A stretch of 9,304 nucleotides of DNA, taken from a bacterium (lineage in GTDB: Bacteria; Krumholzibacteriota; Krumholzibacteriia; WVZY01). The notes under the pieces are model-generated. The model saw nothing but the letters and a program-made list of their open reading frames with translations. It did not search any database and was not told the DNA's origin. The stretch is taken from assembly GCA_027296025.1 (NCBI GenBank), contig JAPUJU010000338.1, positions 1 through 9,304 on the forward strand, written 5' to 3'. Shown piece after piece: positions 1 through 6,749 of this stretch. The translations under genes were made by a program, and so were the position numbers. Within the stretch, counting starts at the first letter, position 1; every line of letters begins with the position of its first letter.

Positions 1-417
1 ATTGACCCTCCCGAACCGCGACCGGCGGCGAGAGAACTGGGGATGGTGATGAACGGTTTCGACCCGAATTTTGATGGGGACAACGAGATTTACGCGGTAA
101 ACAGCGTCGCACATCACCACATGCGACACCCCATAAAAGTAAAACGCGGTGAATTGATTCGTGTGTACCTGGTCAACGTCACCGAATTTGATCCTATAAA
201 CTCGTTTCATATTCATGCCAACTTCTTTCACGAATACCGTACCGGTACCCGGCTGGAGCCCGACCATTTCACAGATACTGTGATGGTGTGTCAGGGCGAG
301 CGATCGATTCTCGAGATGAGGTTCGAAAAGCCGGGCATGTTTATGTTTCACGCCCATCAGAGCGAATTCGCCGAGTTGGGTTGGATGGGCTTCTTCGAAG
401 TAGTGGAACAGGTATGA
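1..417 (+). CDS. Multicopper oxidase, C-terminal part (5' end outside window)
   Basis: The frame is open to the left edge and ends at TGA 415-417, leaving 138 residues of the last cupredoxin domain of a multicopper oxidase. The visible copper motifs are His-Ile-His (in NSFHIHANFF) and His-Ala-His (in MFMFHAHQSEF), matching the HxH ligand pairs of the trinuclear type 2/3 copper site. The residue before the first pair is Asn/Ser instead of the usual type 1 His, and the usual Cys of His-Cys-His is Ala. The downstream His/Met positions are also absent (FAELGWMG). This domain therefore appears to lack a type 1 copper, as in copper nitrite reductases and two-domain oxidases that keep it in the N-terminal domain. 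The first Met visible (43) is internal. The stop overlaps the start of the ZIP gene by 4 nt, so the two are probably translationally coupled. Substrate (Fe(II), Cu(I) or other) cannot be read from this fragment. Confidence 0.88.
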   Translation: MDPPEPRPAARELGMVMNGFDPNFDGDNEIYAVNSVAHHHMRHPIKVKRGELIRVYLVNVTEFDPINSFHIHANFFHEYRTGTRLEPDHFTDTVMVCQGERSILEMRFEKPGMFMFHAHQSEFAELGWMGFFEVVEQV

Positions 418-1619
418 GCGCACAAGACTCAACGAGAAAAGAGACAAAGACGATGTCGCGATGGACTCGCGCGGCCTTTGCGGTTCTCCCCTTGGTTGCC
501 CTGGCTGCTATGGCATTCGGCATCCTCAGGTACTCGGATAGGTTTTCGCTCATCGAGGTGCCGGATGTCGAGGAACTTTCGATTCAACGGACAACGCTAA
601 AGCCTAACGAGATCCGTCTCGATGTCGTTAACGACGGTCCCGATCCCATCACGATCGCACAAGTGATGGTCGATGACGCCTACTGGAAGTTCGACATGAA
701 ACCGGCGGATGGCAGGCTGGCCTCGAGGGGGCACGGAGAGGTGACGATATGGTATCCCTGGGTGGAAGGAGAAACCCACGAAATCGTGCTCGTGTCGCGA
801 AACGGCGTCACGTTTCCAACCACAATAGAAGTAGCGCTCGAGAGTCCGTCGCCGTCGTGGAAGTCTTTTCGCTATTTTGCGCTGCTCGGTGTGCTTATCG
901 GCGTTATTCCGGTTGGTTTGGGCCTCCTGATGTATCCCGTTGTCCGTGATCTGTCGGATCGCTGGTTACGATTTCTATTGGCCTTCACCGTCGGATTACT
1001 GCTCTTCCTGGGCTTGGATACGGTGAAGGAAGGACTCGAGCTGGCCGAAGATCTCCCCGGGTTCTATCAGGGCACGGAGCTGGTCTTTGGAGTGGGCTTG
1101 TTGATATTTTTCTTGTTGGTGGGTCTCGGCCAAACACGCCTATCGCGGAGCGGTGCCGCGTCGTCTGGGATTATGCTCGCCTTCATGATAGCGCTCGGGA
1201 TCGGCTTACATAACATGGGCGAAGGTCTTGCCGTTGGTTCGGCATACGTGATGGGCAAAGTCGGGGTTGGTACAGCGCTCGTACTCGGCTTCACCTTGCA
1301 CAACATCACCGAAGGGCTGGCTATCGTTGTCCCGTTAACGAAAAAGTCGGGTGCGTTGAAATATCTTCTTGGATTTGGGGCGCTCGCGGGGATCCCCACG
1401 ATCGCCGGCACGCTGATCGGAGGTTTTACGTATTCTACTTTTTGGGCACTCATTTTTTTCTCTGTGGCTGCCGGTGCAATTTTTCAAGTCGTGTACATAA
1501 TTGCACGCAGCTCCGCTATTCGGTCGTCCAGCGGAGATATTATTTTGGTCGAGAATTTTTTGGGACTTTTCCTTGGGCTGGCGGTCATGTATGGCACCGG
1601 CCTGTTGGTCGTGGTTTGA
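414..1619 (+). CDS. ZIP-family metal transporter with N-terminal periplasmic domain
   Basis: This is a 401-residue membrane protein. The start is placed at ATG 414 because it overlaps the oxidase stop as ATGA; ATG 453 is an alternative. Order of parts: an N-terminal membrane segment (about 19-40), a soluble beta-rich domain (about 45-145) that should lie outside the membrane, then about eight hydrophobic segments (about 153-401). Two signature helices are clear: LHNMGEGLAVG with H266, N267 and E270, and LHNITEGLAI with H296, N297 and E300. These are the HNxxEG metal-binding helices of the ZIP family, closest to the GufA/ZupT type. The Pro usual in HNIPEG is replaced in both (Met-Gly and Ile-Thr), and the next helix (ALAGIPTIAG) has no acidic residue. 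ZIP proteins move divalent metals such as Zn or Fe into the cytoplasm. Position between an oxidase and a cupredoxin suggests uptake linked to metal oxidation (inference). The extra soluble domain is unusual and may dock a partner. Confidence 0.87.
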   Translation: MSAQDSTRKETKTMSRWTRAAFAVLPLVALAAMAFGILRYSDRFSLIEVPDVEELSIQRTTLKPNEIRLDVVNDGPDPITIAQVMVDDAYWKFDMKPADGRLASRGHGEVTIWYPWVEGETHEIVLVSRNGVTFPTTIEVALESPSPSWKSFRYFALLGVLIGVIPVGLGLLMYPVVRDLSDRWLRFLLAFTVGLLLFLGLDTVKEGLELAEDLPGFYQGTELVFGVGLLIFFLLVGLGQTRLSRSGAASSGIMLAFMIALGIGLHNMGEGLAVGSAYVMGKVGVGTALVLGFTLHNITEGLAIVVPLTKKSGALKYLLGFGALAGIPTIAGTLIGGFTYSTFWALIFFSVAAGAIFQVVYIIARSSAIRSSSGDIILVENFLGLFLGLAVMYGTGLLVVV

Positions 1620-1635
1620 TACTGGAGCTTGAACA

Positions 1636-2043
1636 ATGAAGATTATTTACGGAATTGCGACGCTTGCGATCGTGATGACCCTCACGATATCCACGATGAG
1701 CGACGGTCCGCGACCCGGTAAGAAGGAGTTTGGTGGTGTGCGCACGGTTGTTCTGACGGCGAAGGACATGAAGTTCAATATGTCCAACCCGACGATTGCT
1801 GTGGCGCCGGGCGAAATCGTTCGTATCGTGATCCGAAACGAGGATCCGGGTATGAAACACGATCTCCTCATCCCGCAACTCCAACTCAGAACCCCCGTGC
1901 TGGAGTTCGGGGATGAAGCGGTTCTGCAGTTTCGCGCACCGAAAACAGGTTCCCTGGAATATCTCTGCAGCTTTCACCCCGTTTCCATGCGCGGCCTTCT
2001 TGAGGTCACAGACTTTCAGCCCGTGGCCAGCGCCTCGCCGTGA
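1636..2043 (+). CDS. Small type 1 copper (cupredoxin) protein, exported
   Basis: A 135-residue protein with an N-terminal hydrophobic segment (about 3-20) that acts as a signal peptide or membrane anchor; no lipobox is present. Residues 35-125 form one cupredoxin domain. Type 1 copper ligands are visible as H75 (MKHDLLIP) and the C-terminal cluster C111-x2-H114-x3-M118 (LCSFHPVSMRG). This Cys-x2-His-x3-Met spacing resembles plastocyanin-like and stand-alone cupredoxin-1 proteins more than azurin, which has Cys-x4-His. A GGAG site at 1623-1626, 9 nt before ATG, supports the start. The gene begins 16 nt after the ZIP stop and is almost certainly in the same operon. A likely job is shuttling electrons to or from the multicopper oxidase, whose C-terminal domain lacks a type 1 site; copper delivery is an alternative. 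Family assignment is secure; the partner is inferred. Confidence 0.85.
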   Translation: MKIIYGIATLAIVMTLTISTMSDGPRPGKKEFGGVRTVVLTAKDMKFNMSNPTIAVAPGEIVRIVIRNEDPGMKHDLLIPQLQLRTPVLEFGDEAVLQFRAPKTGSLEYLCSFHPVSMRGLLEVTDFQPVASASP

Positions 2044-2258
2044 CGTACGATGCCCGGCCCCGGGACGTCGACTGTCACGCTATCCGAGTCGGTATTTCCC
2101 GCATAGCTTTGCGCATCGATCGCATCAAAGACAACGGAGCCTGCTGGAGCTTCAAAGAGGACGCGAAGCGTGAAAGCAATCGCAAGCGTCGCGAAGATGC
2201 CAGGGCCGAAGAGGTCACCAACTAGCGCGTTTGAGTCGACAGCACAAACCGCTTGGTG
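2016..2258 (-). pseudogene. Possible start-less remnant of a protein-coding gene
   Basis: On the minus strand a frame of about 80 codons runs from a stop at 2261-2259 to TGA at 2018-2016, overlapping the cupredoxin 3' end by 28 nt. It reads like protein: a hydrophobic stretch (GDLFGPGIFATLAIAFTLRV) followed by an acidic, Val/Asp-rich stretch. It has no usable ATG, GTG or TTG near its beginning and no ribosome binding site, so it is not an intact gene. It could be a decayed coding fragment or chance. The plus-strand frames through the same stretch look like typical arginine-rich shadows. No family is recognised. Confidence 0.2.
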
Positions 2259-2271
2259 CTAGTCTCGACTC
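2233..2271. other. Imperfect stem-loop in the gap before the sulfatase gene
   Basis: GAGTCGA (2233-2239) pairs perfectly with TCGACTC (2265-2271), and AGCAC (2241-2245) pairs with GTGCT (2256-2260), with a 1x4 internal loop and a 10-nt apical loop. No T tract follows on the plus strand, so it is not a classical intrinsic terminator. It may end or stabilise the upstream metal operon transcript, or serve as an operator for the sulfatase operon. The rest of 2044-2325 shows no convincing promoter. Confidence 0.35.
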
Positions 2272-2325
2272 CGAACCCGTCTAACCATCGCGCCGCTGCC
2301 CTCGTACTCGCCGCAGAGGACGACC

Positions 2326-3765
2326 GTGACCTCTAAAGAGAAATCAGAACGACACTGGCGATTATTGATACGTGCCTTCGCCGTCGTGGCGGTGACCACC
2401 TTGGCACTGGCGTCGTGTGGGAAAGTGCCGGACACAACGCGCGAGCGGCCCAACATAGTCGTCATCGTCGTCGACGACCTGGGCTGGGCCGACGTGGGCT
2501 ATCACGGGGGACCCATCCGGACGCCCCACATCGATCGTCTCGCCCGGGAAAGCGTCGAGTTCGACCGCTTCTATGTCAGCCCGGTCTGCACGCCGACTCG
2601 CGCCGGGTTACTGACGGGACGATACCCCATCCGCTACGGGCTGGCGCGGTCGGTGGTTAAGCCGTGGCGCCGTGTCGGTCTCGACCCGACCGAAGTCACG
2701 CTCGCGGAACTACTCGATAGCGCCGGTTACGAGCATCGCGCCGCCTTCGGCAAGTGGCACCTGGGACATCTCCTGCGCAAGTGGCACCCGCTCAACCACG
2801 GCTTCTCCCACTTCTACGGTCACTACAACGGTGCGATCGACTACTACACACACGTACGCGAGGGAGAACGTGACTGGCACGTGGACTACGAGCCGCGGGA
2901 CGAGCAGGGGTATGCGACTGATCTCGTGGCGGACGCCGCGAGCCACTTCATAAAAGAGCACGCCGACGAGGGCCCGTTTTTCTGTTACGTGGCATTCAAT
3001 GCGCCTCACGAGCCGCTGCAGGCGCCCGGGAAGTATGTGGACATGTACAGCCACCTGCACGGCGCAAGGCGCATTCTTGCCGCCATGATCACATGCCTCG
3101 ATGACGGCGTCGGCCGCATTCTCGACAGTATCGACGAGGCCGGCATCAGAGACAATACGATGGTCTGGTTCATGAGCGACAACGGCGGCATAGAGGTGAT
3201 TCCGGACAACAACCTGCCGCTTCGCGGCAACAAGGCCGACGTGTTTGAAGGTGGTGTGCGGGTGCCTGCCAGCATACGCTGGCCCGATGGTTTCAGCGGA
3301 GGGCGGAAGATCGATACGCCGGCTGCTTACATCGACGTGCTGCCGACGGTAATGCACGCACTTCGCATAAGCGATCACGGCGGCAAACCCATTGACGGCG
3401 TTACACTGCTCGGCGTGCTCAAGGGTGAACGCGAAATTCCGGCGCGCGATCTCTACTTTTATGTCGGGATTCGCGGACCTGCGGACGAGCAAGCCGCGAT
3501 TAGATCATCGCAGTGGAAACTCATCGTACTGGGACCGAACATCGAACGGGGCATAGGCAAAAAAAACCGAGTACTGCTGTTCGATATTCGCCATGATCCG
3601 AACGAAGAGAACGATGTCTCCACAGACCATCCCGATGTGGTCGGAGAATTGAGCGAGCGCCTCGTCGCATTTCGGCAGCTGCAGCCCGTGGATACCGTGC
3701 ACCCTCTGGCGCAGGGCCGAAACAATTTCAGGGCGCCGCCGGACTGGCGCATTCCCGACGAATAG
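2326..3765 (+). CDS. Lipoprotein sulfatase, arylsulfatase type (FGly-dependent)
   Basis: A 479-residue type I sulfatase. The start is GTG 2326, supported by AGAGGA at 2315-2320 with a 5-nt spacer. The N-terminus is a lipoprotein signal: basic residues, hydrophobic core and lipobox Leu-Ala-Ser-Cys with C31, so the mature enzyme should be membrane-tethered in the periplasm or outer membrane. Core motifs: D50-D51 (Ca ligands), the formylglycine signature C88-T-P-T-R92 followed by LLTGR, GKWHLG with K143 and H145, NAPHEP with H228, and SDNGG with D285 and N286, then RGNKADVFEGGVRVP with K303. These are all the residues expected for an active enzyme that cleaves sulfate esters, with a layout resembling arylsulfatase A/B or N-acetylgalactosamine sulfatase. 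C88 must be oxidised to formylglycine; no maturase gene (FGE or anSME) is in the window. The natural substrate is unknown, possibly a sulfated polysaccharide. It heads a two-gene operon with the SGNH protein. Confidence 0.92.
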   Translation: MTSKEKSERHWRLLIRAFAVVAVTTLALASCGKVPDTTRERPNIVVIVVDDLGWADVGYHGGPIRTPHIDRLARESVEFDRFYVSPVCTPTRAGLLTGRYPIRYGLARSVVKPWRRVGLDPTEVTLAELLDSAGYEHRAAFGKWHLGHLLRKWHPLNHGFSHFYGHYNGAIDYYTHVREGERDWHVDYEPRDEQGYATDLVADAASHFIKEHADEGPFFCYVAFNAPHEPLQAPGKYVDMYSHLHGARRILAAMITCLDDGVGRILDSIDEAGIRDNTMVWFMSDNGGIEVIPDNNLPLRGNKADVFEGGVRVPASIRWPDGFSGGRKIDTPAAYIDVLPTVMHALRISDHGGKPIDGVTLLGVLKGEREIPARDLYFYVGIRGPADEQAAIRSSQWKLIVLGPNIERGIGKKNRVLLFDIRHDPNEENDVSTDHPDVVGELSERLVAFRQLQPVDTVHPLAQGRNNFRAPPDWRIPDE

Positions 3766-3769
3766 AACC

Positions 3770-4792
3770 ATGGTCACGAAAAAGCAGAATGGCCCGCCCC
3801 CGCGCGTTCGGGTGCCGGTGGCCCGAATGCTGCTGGTGCTGCTGGGTGTTGTACTCGGTACCGCGATCCTCGAGGGTGGCTCGCGACTGTTGTGGAAGGC
3901 GCCCTGGTACGAGCAGTTGTTGGCCGAGCAAAGGCGCGTTCAGTTGTACGAGTACCGTAAGAACAGCCTGTCGCTGCGCGACCGCGACTACACGCCGGCG
4001 AAACCGCCTGGCAAGAAGCGCATCCTGATACTGGGGGATTCGTTCACGTACGGTATGGGGGTGCCCAACGACGAAAACATTTTCCCCGAAATTATCGAGC
4101 GTCGCCTGAACGCGCTCGAACTTGACACCGCACCGGACGGGGTCGAGGTACTCAACGCGGGGCTGCCGGCAACGCTGACCGAACACTGGGTCGATCTGCT
4201 GGAAAAGACGGCCGCGGAGTTTCAACCCGACGTGGTGCTCGTCGTCTTCTTTCTTCGTGATGGAACACGGGTGATGTTCATTCCTGAATTTTTCATGAAG
4301 ATCCGGGCGGACATCGTGGCACGCAACGAGCGTTCGTCGTGGTATCAGACACTCTATTCGTTCCGGCTACTGCGTGACGCTCTCGACCGCCGTGATATCT
4401 CGCGCATTTATACGCAGCGATTTCTAAATGCCTACTTCGGCAGCGACGGGGAAACACGCGAATGGCAGGCAGCGCAGGGCAACCTGCTGCGTCTTCGCGA
4501 CCTCGCTCGCAGCCACTCGGCGGACATGGGCCTCGTTATATTCCCCGTTCTGGTGCAGCTCACCGACGACTACCCGTTTCAGCCCATTTGCGATCTTCTC
4601 GCGGACTTCTGCAAAGCGAACGACATACCCGTGCACGACCTGATGGATGCGTTCCGCGGCCGAAACGCTTCCCAGCTGTGGGTGTCACCTTGGGACCAGC
4701 ACCCCAATTCCAAGGGCCACGCGCTTGTCGCGGAATCGCTGATGCCGTTCGTGTTGCGGGCGCTCGGAGAGGAACCCGCGCAGACCCGTTAG
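3770..4792 (+). CDS. Membrane-anchored SGNH/GDSL hydrolase-like protein
   Basis: 340 residues, starting 4 nt after the sulfatase stop with no clear ribosome binding site, so translation probably depends on coupling to the upstream gene. A basic N-terminus and a hydrophobic segment (about 18-34) predict an uncleaved anchor with the catalytic domain outside. SGNH features: block I GDSFTYG with nucleophile S91; block II Gly in NAGLPA (G131); and C-terminal WDQHPNSKGH giving D309 and H311 as the other triad members. Block III normally carries Asn in a G-x-N-D pattern, but here the strand VVLVVFFLRDGT has Arg-Asp (163-164), so an oxyanion-hole Asn is missing or replaced. SGNH enzymes remove or transfer acyl groups on glycans and lipids. 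Pairing with a sulfatase suggests joint trimming of a decorated glycan (inference). The family is secure; activity and substrate are not. Confidence 0.8.
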   Translation: MVTKKQNGPPPRVRVPVARMLLVLLGVVLGTAILEGGSRLLWKAPWYEQLLAEQRRVQLYEYRKNSLSLRDRDYTPAKPPGKKRILILGDSFTYGMGVPNDENIFPEIIERRLNALELDTAPDGVEVLNAGLPATLTEHWVDLLEKTAAEFQPDVVLVVFFLRDGTRVMFIPEFFMKIRADIVARNERSSWYQTLYSFRLLRDALDRRDISRIYTQRFLNAYFGSDGETREWQAAQGNLLRLRDLARSHSADMGLVIFPVLVQLTDDYPFQPICDLLADFCKANDIPVHDLMDAFRGRNASQLWVSPWDQHPNSKGHALVAESLMPFVLRALGEEPAQTR

Positions 4793-4874
4793 ACCGAAGT
4801 CGAACCTGTGTACGAGATCCAGAATTTTGACCACCCTAACCAATTGTCGAAACGCAATATACGTATTTTCAATT

Positions 4875-4891
4875 TTGGCACGGTCTCTGCA
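4875..4891 (+). promoter_or_regulatory. Sigma-54 (RpoN) promoter, near consensus
   Basis: TTGGCACGGTCTCTGCA matches the sigma-54 consensus YTGGCACGrNNNTTGCW at every defined position except one (C for the first T of TTGC). The invariant GG (4877-4878) and GC (4889-4890) are exactly 12 nt apart, as sigma-54 requires. The start of transcription would fall near 4902, giving a leader of about 50 nt that includes the strong ribosome binding site of the 4952 gene. An ATACGTAT palindrome (4859-4866) and an ATACG/CGTAT inverted repeat (4892-4905) flank the element. Sigma-54 promoters need an enhancer-binding activator, and none is encoded in the window. Confidence 0.7.
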
Positions 4892-4937
4892 ATACGACGG
4901 CGTATGAAACGTTCGTTGAGAAGATGGTTTCTAAAAC

Positions 4938-4945
4938 AAGGAGGT
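4938..4945 (+). promoter_or_regulatory. Strong ribosome binding site deciding the lipoprotein start
   Basis: AAGGAGGT is an ideal anti-Shine-Dalgarno match, 6 nt before ATG 4952. It decides between this start and in-frame upstream candidates at 4808 and 4904, which have no such site and lie upstream of, or almost at, the predicted transcription start. Confidence 0.85.
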
Positions 4946-4951
4946 GCGGCG

Positions 4952-5827
4952 ATGGTACGTCGTTCATTCTACAGAATTGGAATCTGCGCCGTTGTCGCAG
5001 TAGCGCTCTTCGGTATGCAGGCGTGCTCGGAAGACGGTGACCCCGTCGGTCCCGCCCAGGAAGAGTGGCCCGCTTTGCCGGAGATGTCAACGATGACCAT
5101 GGATTTGTCGTTCTTCGGTTTCGCCGGTGCGGACGCGATATCCGTCAAAAAGGGAGCGCCGAGCGAAGCATTGCTTGCGGCGAATACGGAGAGGGACAAC
5201 TGGATCAATGCCGTCGTCCGCGCGCTGTTCGTGCAGCTGACGATTTACGCGACGTTCGAAGCTCCCGTCGGTGCTTTCGCCGTGGCGATCAATTCCGTGC
5301 CCCAACCCCAGTCGGACGGGTCGTGGCTGTGGACGTTCATTTTCGCTGAAGATGGCATCGAGTACAGTATTTTCCTGTATGGCATGGAACTTCAGACCGA
5401 AATCGACTGGCGCATGGAAGTCTCGAGCAACGACCCCTCGTTCACGCTCGACCGCTTCGTGTGGTTCGACGGACGGTCTCAGTTAGACGAGTCCGGCGGT
5501 TACTGGCAGTTTTACTACCCGGTCCTCGCGAGTGGTCCGCCGACCGCCGGTGTCCCGGTGATCCGTATCGACTGGCTGGACGCCCCGAACGGCGATCATC
5601 TGCTGACCATTCTGAACAACGAGGTTAGCGGCCCGGACGAGGGCGACACGGTCGTTCTGTCTGAAACGGCAACGATCAGCTTTATCGAGATGACCGACGT
5701 GTCGATCCCCGAAGTGCACAACATCACGTGGCTCGCCGACGGTTCGGGCAGCATCACCGTGCCCGATTACAACAACGGTCTGATCGCGTGCTGGGATCAA
5801 CAGGGTAAGAACACAGTCTGCCCGTAG
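4952..5827 (+). CDS. Putative lipoprotein of unknown function
   Basis: 291 residues from ATG 4952, chosen for the ideal ribosome binding site and because a lipoprotein signal then sits at the N-terminus: basic MVRRSFYR, hydrophobic core, then Gly-Met-Gln-Ala-Cys with C25. The lipobox is slightly atypical (Met and Gln at -3 and -2). The mature protein starts SEDGDPVGP, a flexible acidic linker. The rest is acidic, poor in lysine and rich in Trp/Phe/Tyr and alternating hydrophobic residues, suggesting a beta-sheet fold; one helix-like segment (about 80-100) precedes a FEAPVGAF strand. Two Cys near the C-terminus (in the last 15 residues) may form a disulfide. I recognise no family and no catalytic motif. 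It is a single-gene unit with its own sigma-54 promoter and terminator, so expression is probably conditional and separate from the sulfatase operon. Confidence 0.82.
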   Translation: MVRRSFYRIGICAVVAVALFGMQACSEDGDPVGPAQEEWPALPEMSTMTMDLSFFGFAGADAISVKKGAPSEALLAANTERDNWINAVVRALFVQLTIYATFEAPVGAFAVAINSVPQPQSDGSWLWTFIFAEDGIEYSIFLYGMELQTEIDWRMEVSSNDPSFTLDRFVWFDGRSQLDESGGYWQFYYPVLASGPPTAGVPVIRIDWLDAPNGDHLLTILNNEVSGPDEGDTVVLSETATISFIEMTDVSIPEVHNITWLADGSGSITVPDYNNGLIACWDQQGKNTVCP

Positions 5828-5854
5828 ATTCACTCTATTAAGGATTCGCATCGA

Positions 5855-5887
5855 AAAGGCGGCCCGGGGATTCCCTGGGCCGCCTTT
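5855..5887. terminator. Strong bidirectional intrinsic terminator
   Basis: A hairpin pairs 5855-5869 with 5873-5887: 15 pairs (one G-U) with a 3-nt ATT loop. Outer arms are AAAGGCGGCCC and GGGCCGCCTTT. The plus strand gives TTT then GGATTT; the minus strand gives TTTT after the stem. It sits 28 nt after the lipoprotein stop and about 70 nt after the end of the convergent two-component operon, so it can serve both. Confidence 0.85.
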
Positions 5888-5957
5888 GGATTTCCGTGGC
5901 CTGGTGGTGCTTTCTCGAAAATCACCGTGGTCATGGCAGGTGTAGAAGTCAAGAGCC

Positions 5958-6749
5958 TCACTGGGATCTGTCATTACGATTCCGGCCCAGCAGCGCACCG
6001 ACCTGGTCGCGGTAACCGCGGCTGGAGGTCAACTGAGTACCGTCCTTGAGAATCAGTACGTACTCCCCGTGCGACCAATGTTCCATCTCGCGGATGCGAT
6101 CGATGCGCGCGATGTAGGACCGGTGGATCCGGACAAAATCCTTCGGATCAAGCCGTGACTCGATACCCGCCATAGTCTCCCGCATCAAGTGGGATTCTTT
6201 GCCAACGTGGAGCCGGACGTAGTTAGCGGCGGACTCGATCCAGTCGATTTCATCCGTGCCGAGGAAGATGATGCGGCCGTGCGTCCGGACCACAAGCCGC
6301 TGCGCATAACGATCCGCCGACGTCCCGCCAGACTTGAGTTCTTCCATCAAATCCAGCAAACGGTTTTGAGATGTGTTTTGTTGGTTGATCTGGCGGACTA
6401 CGCGGCTGAGTGCTTCATCGAAGCGCTGACGATCGAATGGCTTGAGAAGATAATCGAGCGCGTGAACCTCGAACGCACGCACCGCGTATTTGTCGAAGGC
6501 TGTTACAAAGACGATGGCAGGCATTGGATTCACGTCGATGGATTCCAGGACGGTGAATCCGTCGCTGCCCGGCATCTGCACGTCGAGAAAAAGCAAGTTG
6601 GGCTTCAGCGAGTGGACGGCGCGTACAGCGGAAGGACCGTCACCGCATTCGCCGATGATCGCGATCTCCGGATGGGATCGCAGGTGCGTTCGAATCTTGT
6701 CACGCGCAAGCGGTTCGTCATCTACTATCAGCGCCGTTATCTGTGTCAT
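5958..6749 (-). CDS. LytTR-family response regulator
   Basis: 263 residues. The N-terminal receiver domain (about 4-120) has acidic D10-D11, the phospho-acceptor D56 (LFLDVQMPG), T83 and K103 (LLKPF), so the phosphorylation pocket is complete. A linker (about 122-148) leads to a C-terminal LytTR DNA-binding domain (about 150-255) with the family landmarks IDWIESAANYVRLH, FVRIHRSYIARIDRI and LKDG...SRGYRDQV. LytTR regulators bind paired 9-bp direct repeats upstream of target promoters and often control envelope, surface polysaccharide or nutrient-sensing genes. The start is ATG 6749, which overlaps the kinase stop as ATGA; the kinase is thus co-transcribed and translated just ahead. The targets are not shown by the sequence; the divergent 8019 gene is a reasonable candidate by position only. 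Confidence 0.94.
   Translation of the reverse strand: MTQITALIVDDEPLARDKIRTHLRSHPEIAIIGECGDGPSAVRAVHSLKPNLLFLDVQMPGSDGFTVLESIDVNPMPAIVFVTAFDKYAVRAFEVHALDYLLKPFDRQRFDEALSRVVRQINQQNTSQNRLLDLMEELKSGGTSADRYAQRLVVRTHGRIIFLGTDEIDWIESAANYVRLHVGKESHLMRETMAGIESRLDPKDFVRIHRSYIARIDRIREMEHWSHGEYVLILKDGTQLTSSRGYRDQVGALLGRNRNDRSQ

Noticed and set aside
2040..2225. 61-codon plus-strand frame starting with GTG overlapping the cupredoxin stop
   Set aside because: Very Arg/Lys/Asp-rich shadow-like composition, no ribosome binding site and no recognisable fold; the overlap alone is not enough.
2871..2892. CTGGCACG match to a sigma-54 -24 element inside the sulfatase gene
   Set aside because: No GC element at the required distance, and it lies inside a coding region.
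2710..3492. Long minus-strand frame (260 codons) inside the sulfatase gene
   Set aside because: Fully antisense to a gene with all sulfatase motifs; His/Val/Ala-rich composition reflects the high-GC complement.
3559..3566. Run of eight A in the sulfatase gene, a possible slippage site
   Set aside because: The zero frame continues with family-like sequence to a normal stop, and neither shifted frame extends a sensible product.
4808..4951. N-terminal extension of the 4952 lipoprotein frame up to an upstream start
   Set aside because: It would bury the lipoprotein signal, precedes the predicted transcription start and lacks a ribosome binding site, while ATG 4952 has an ideal one.
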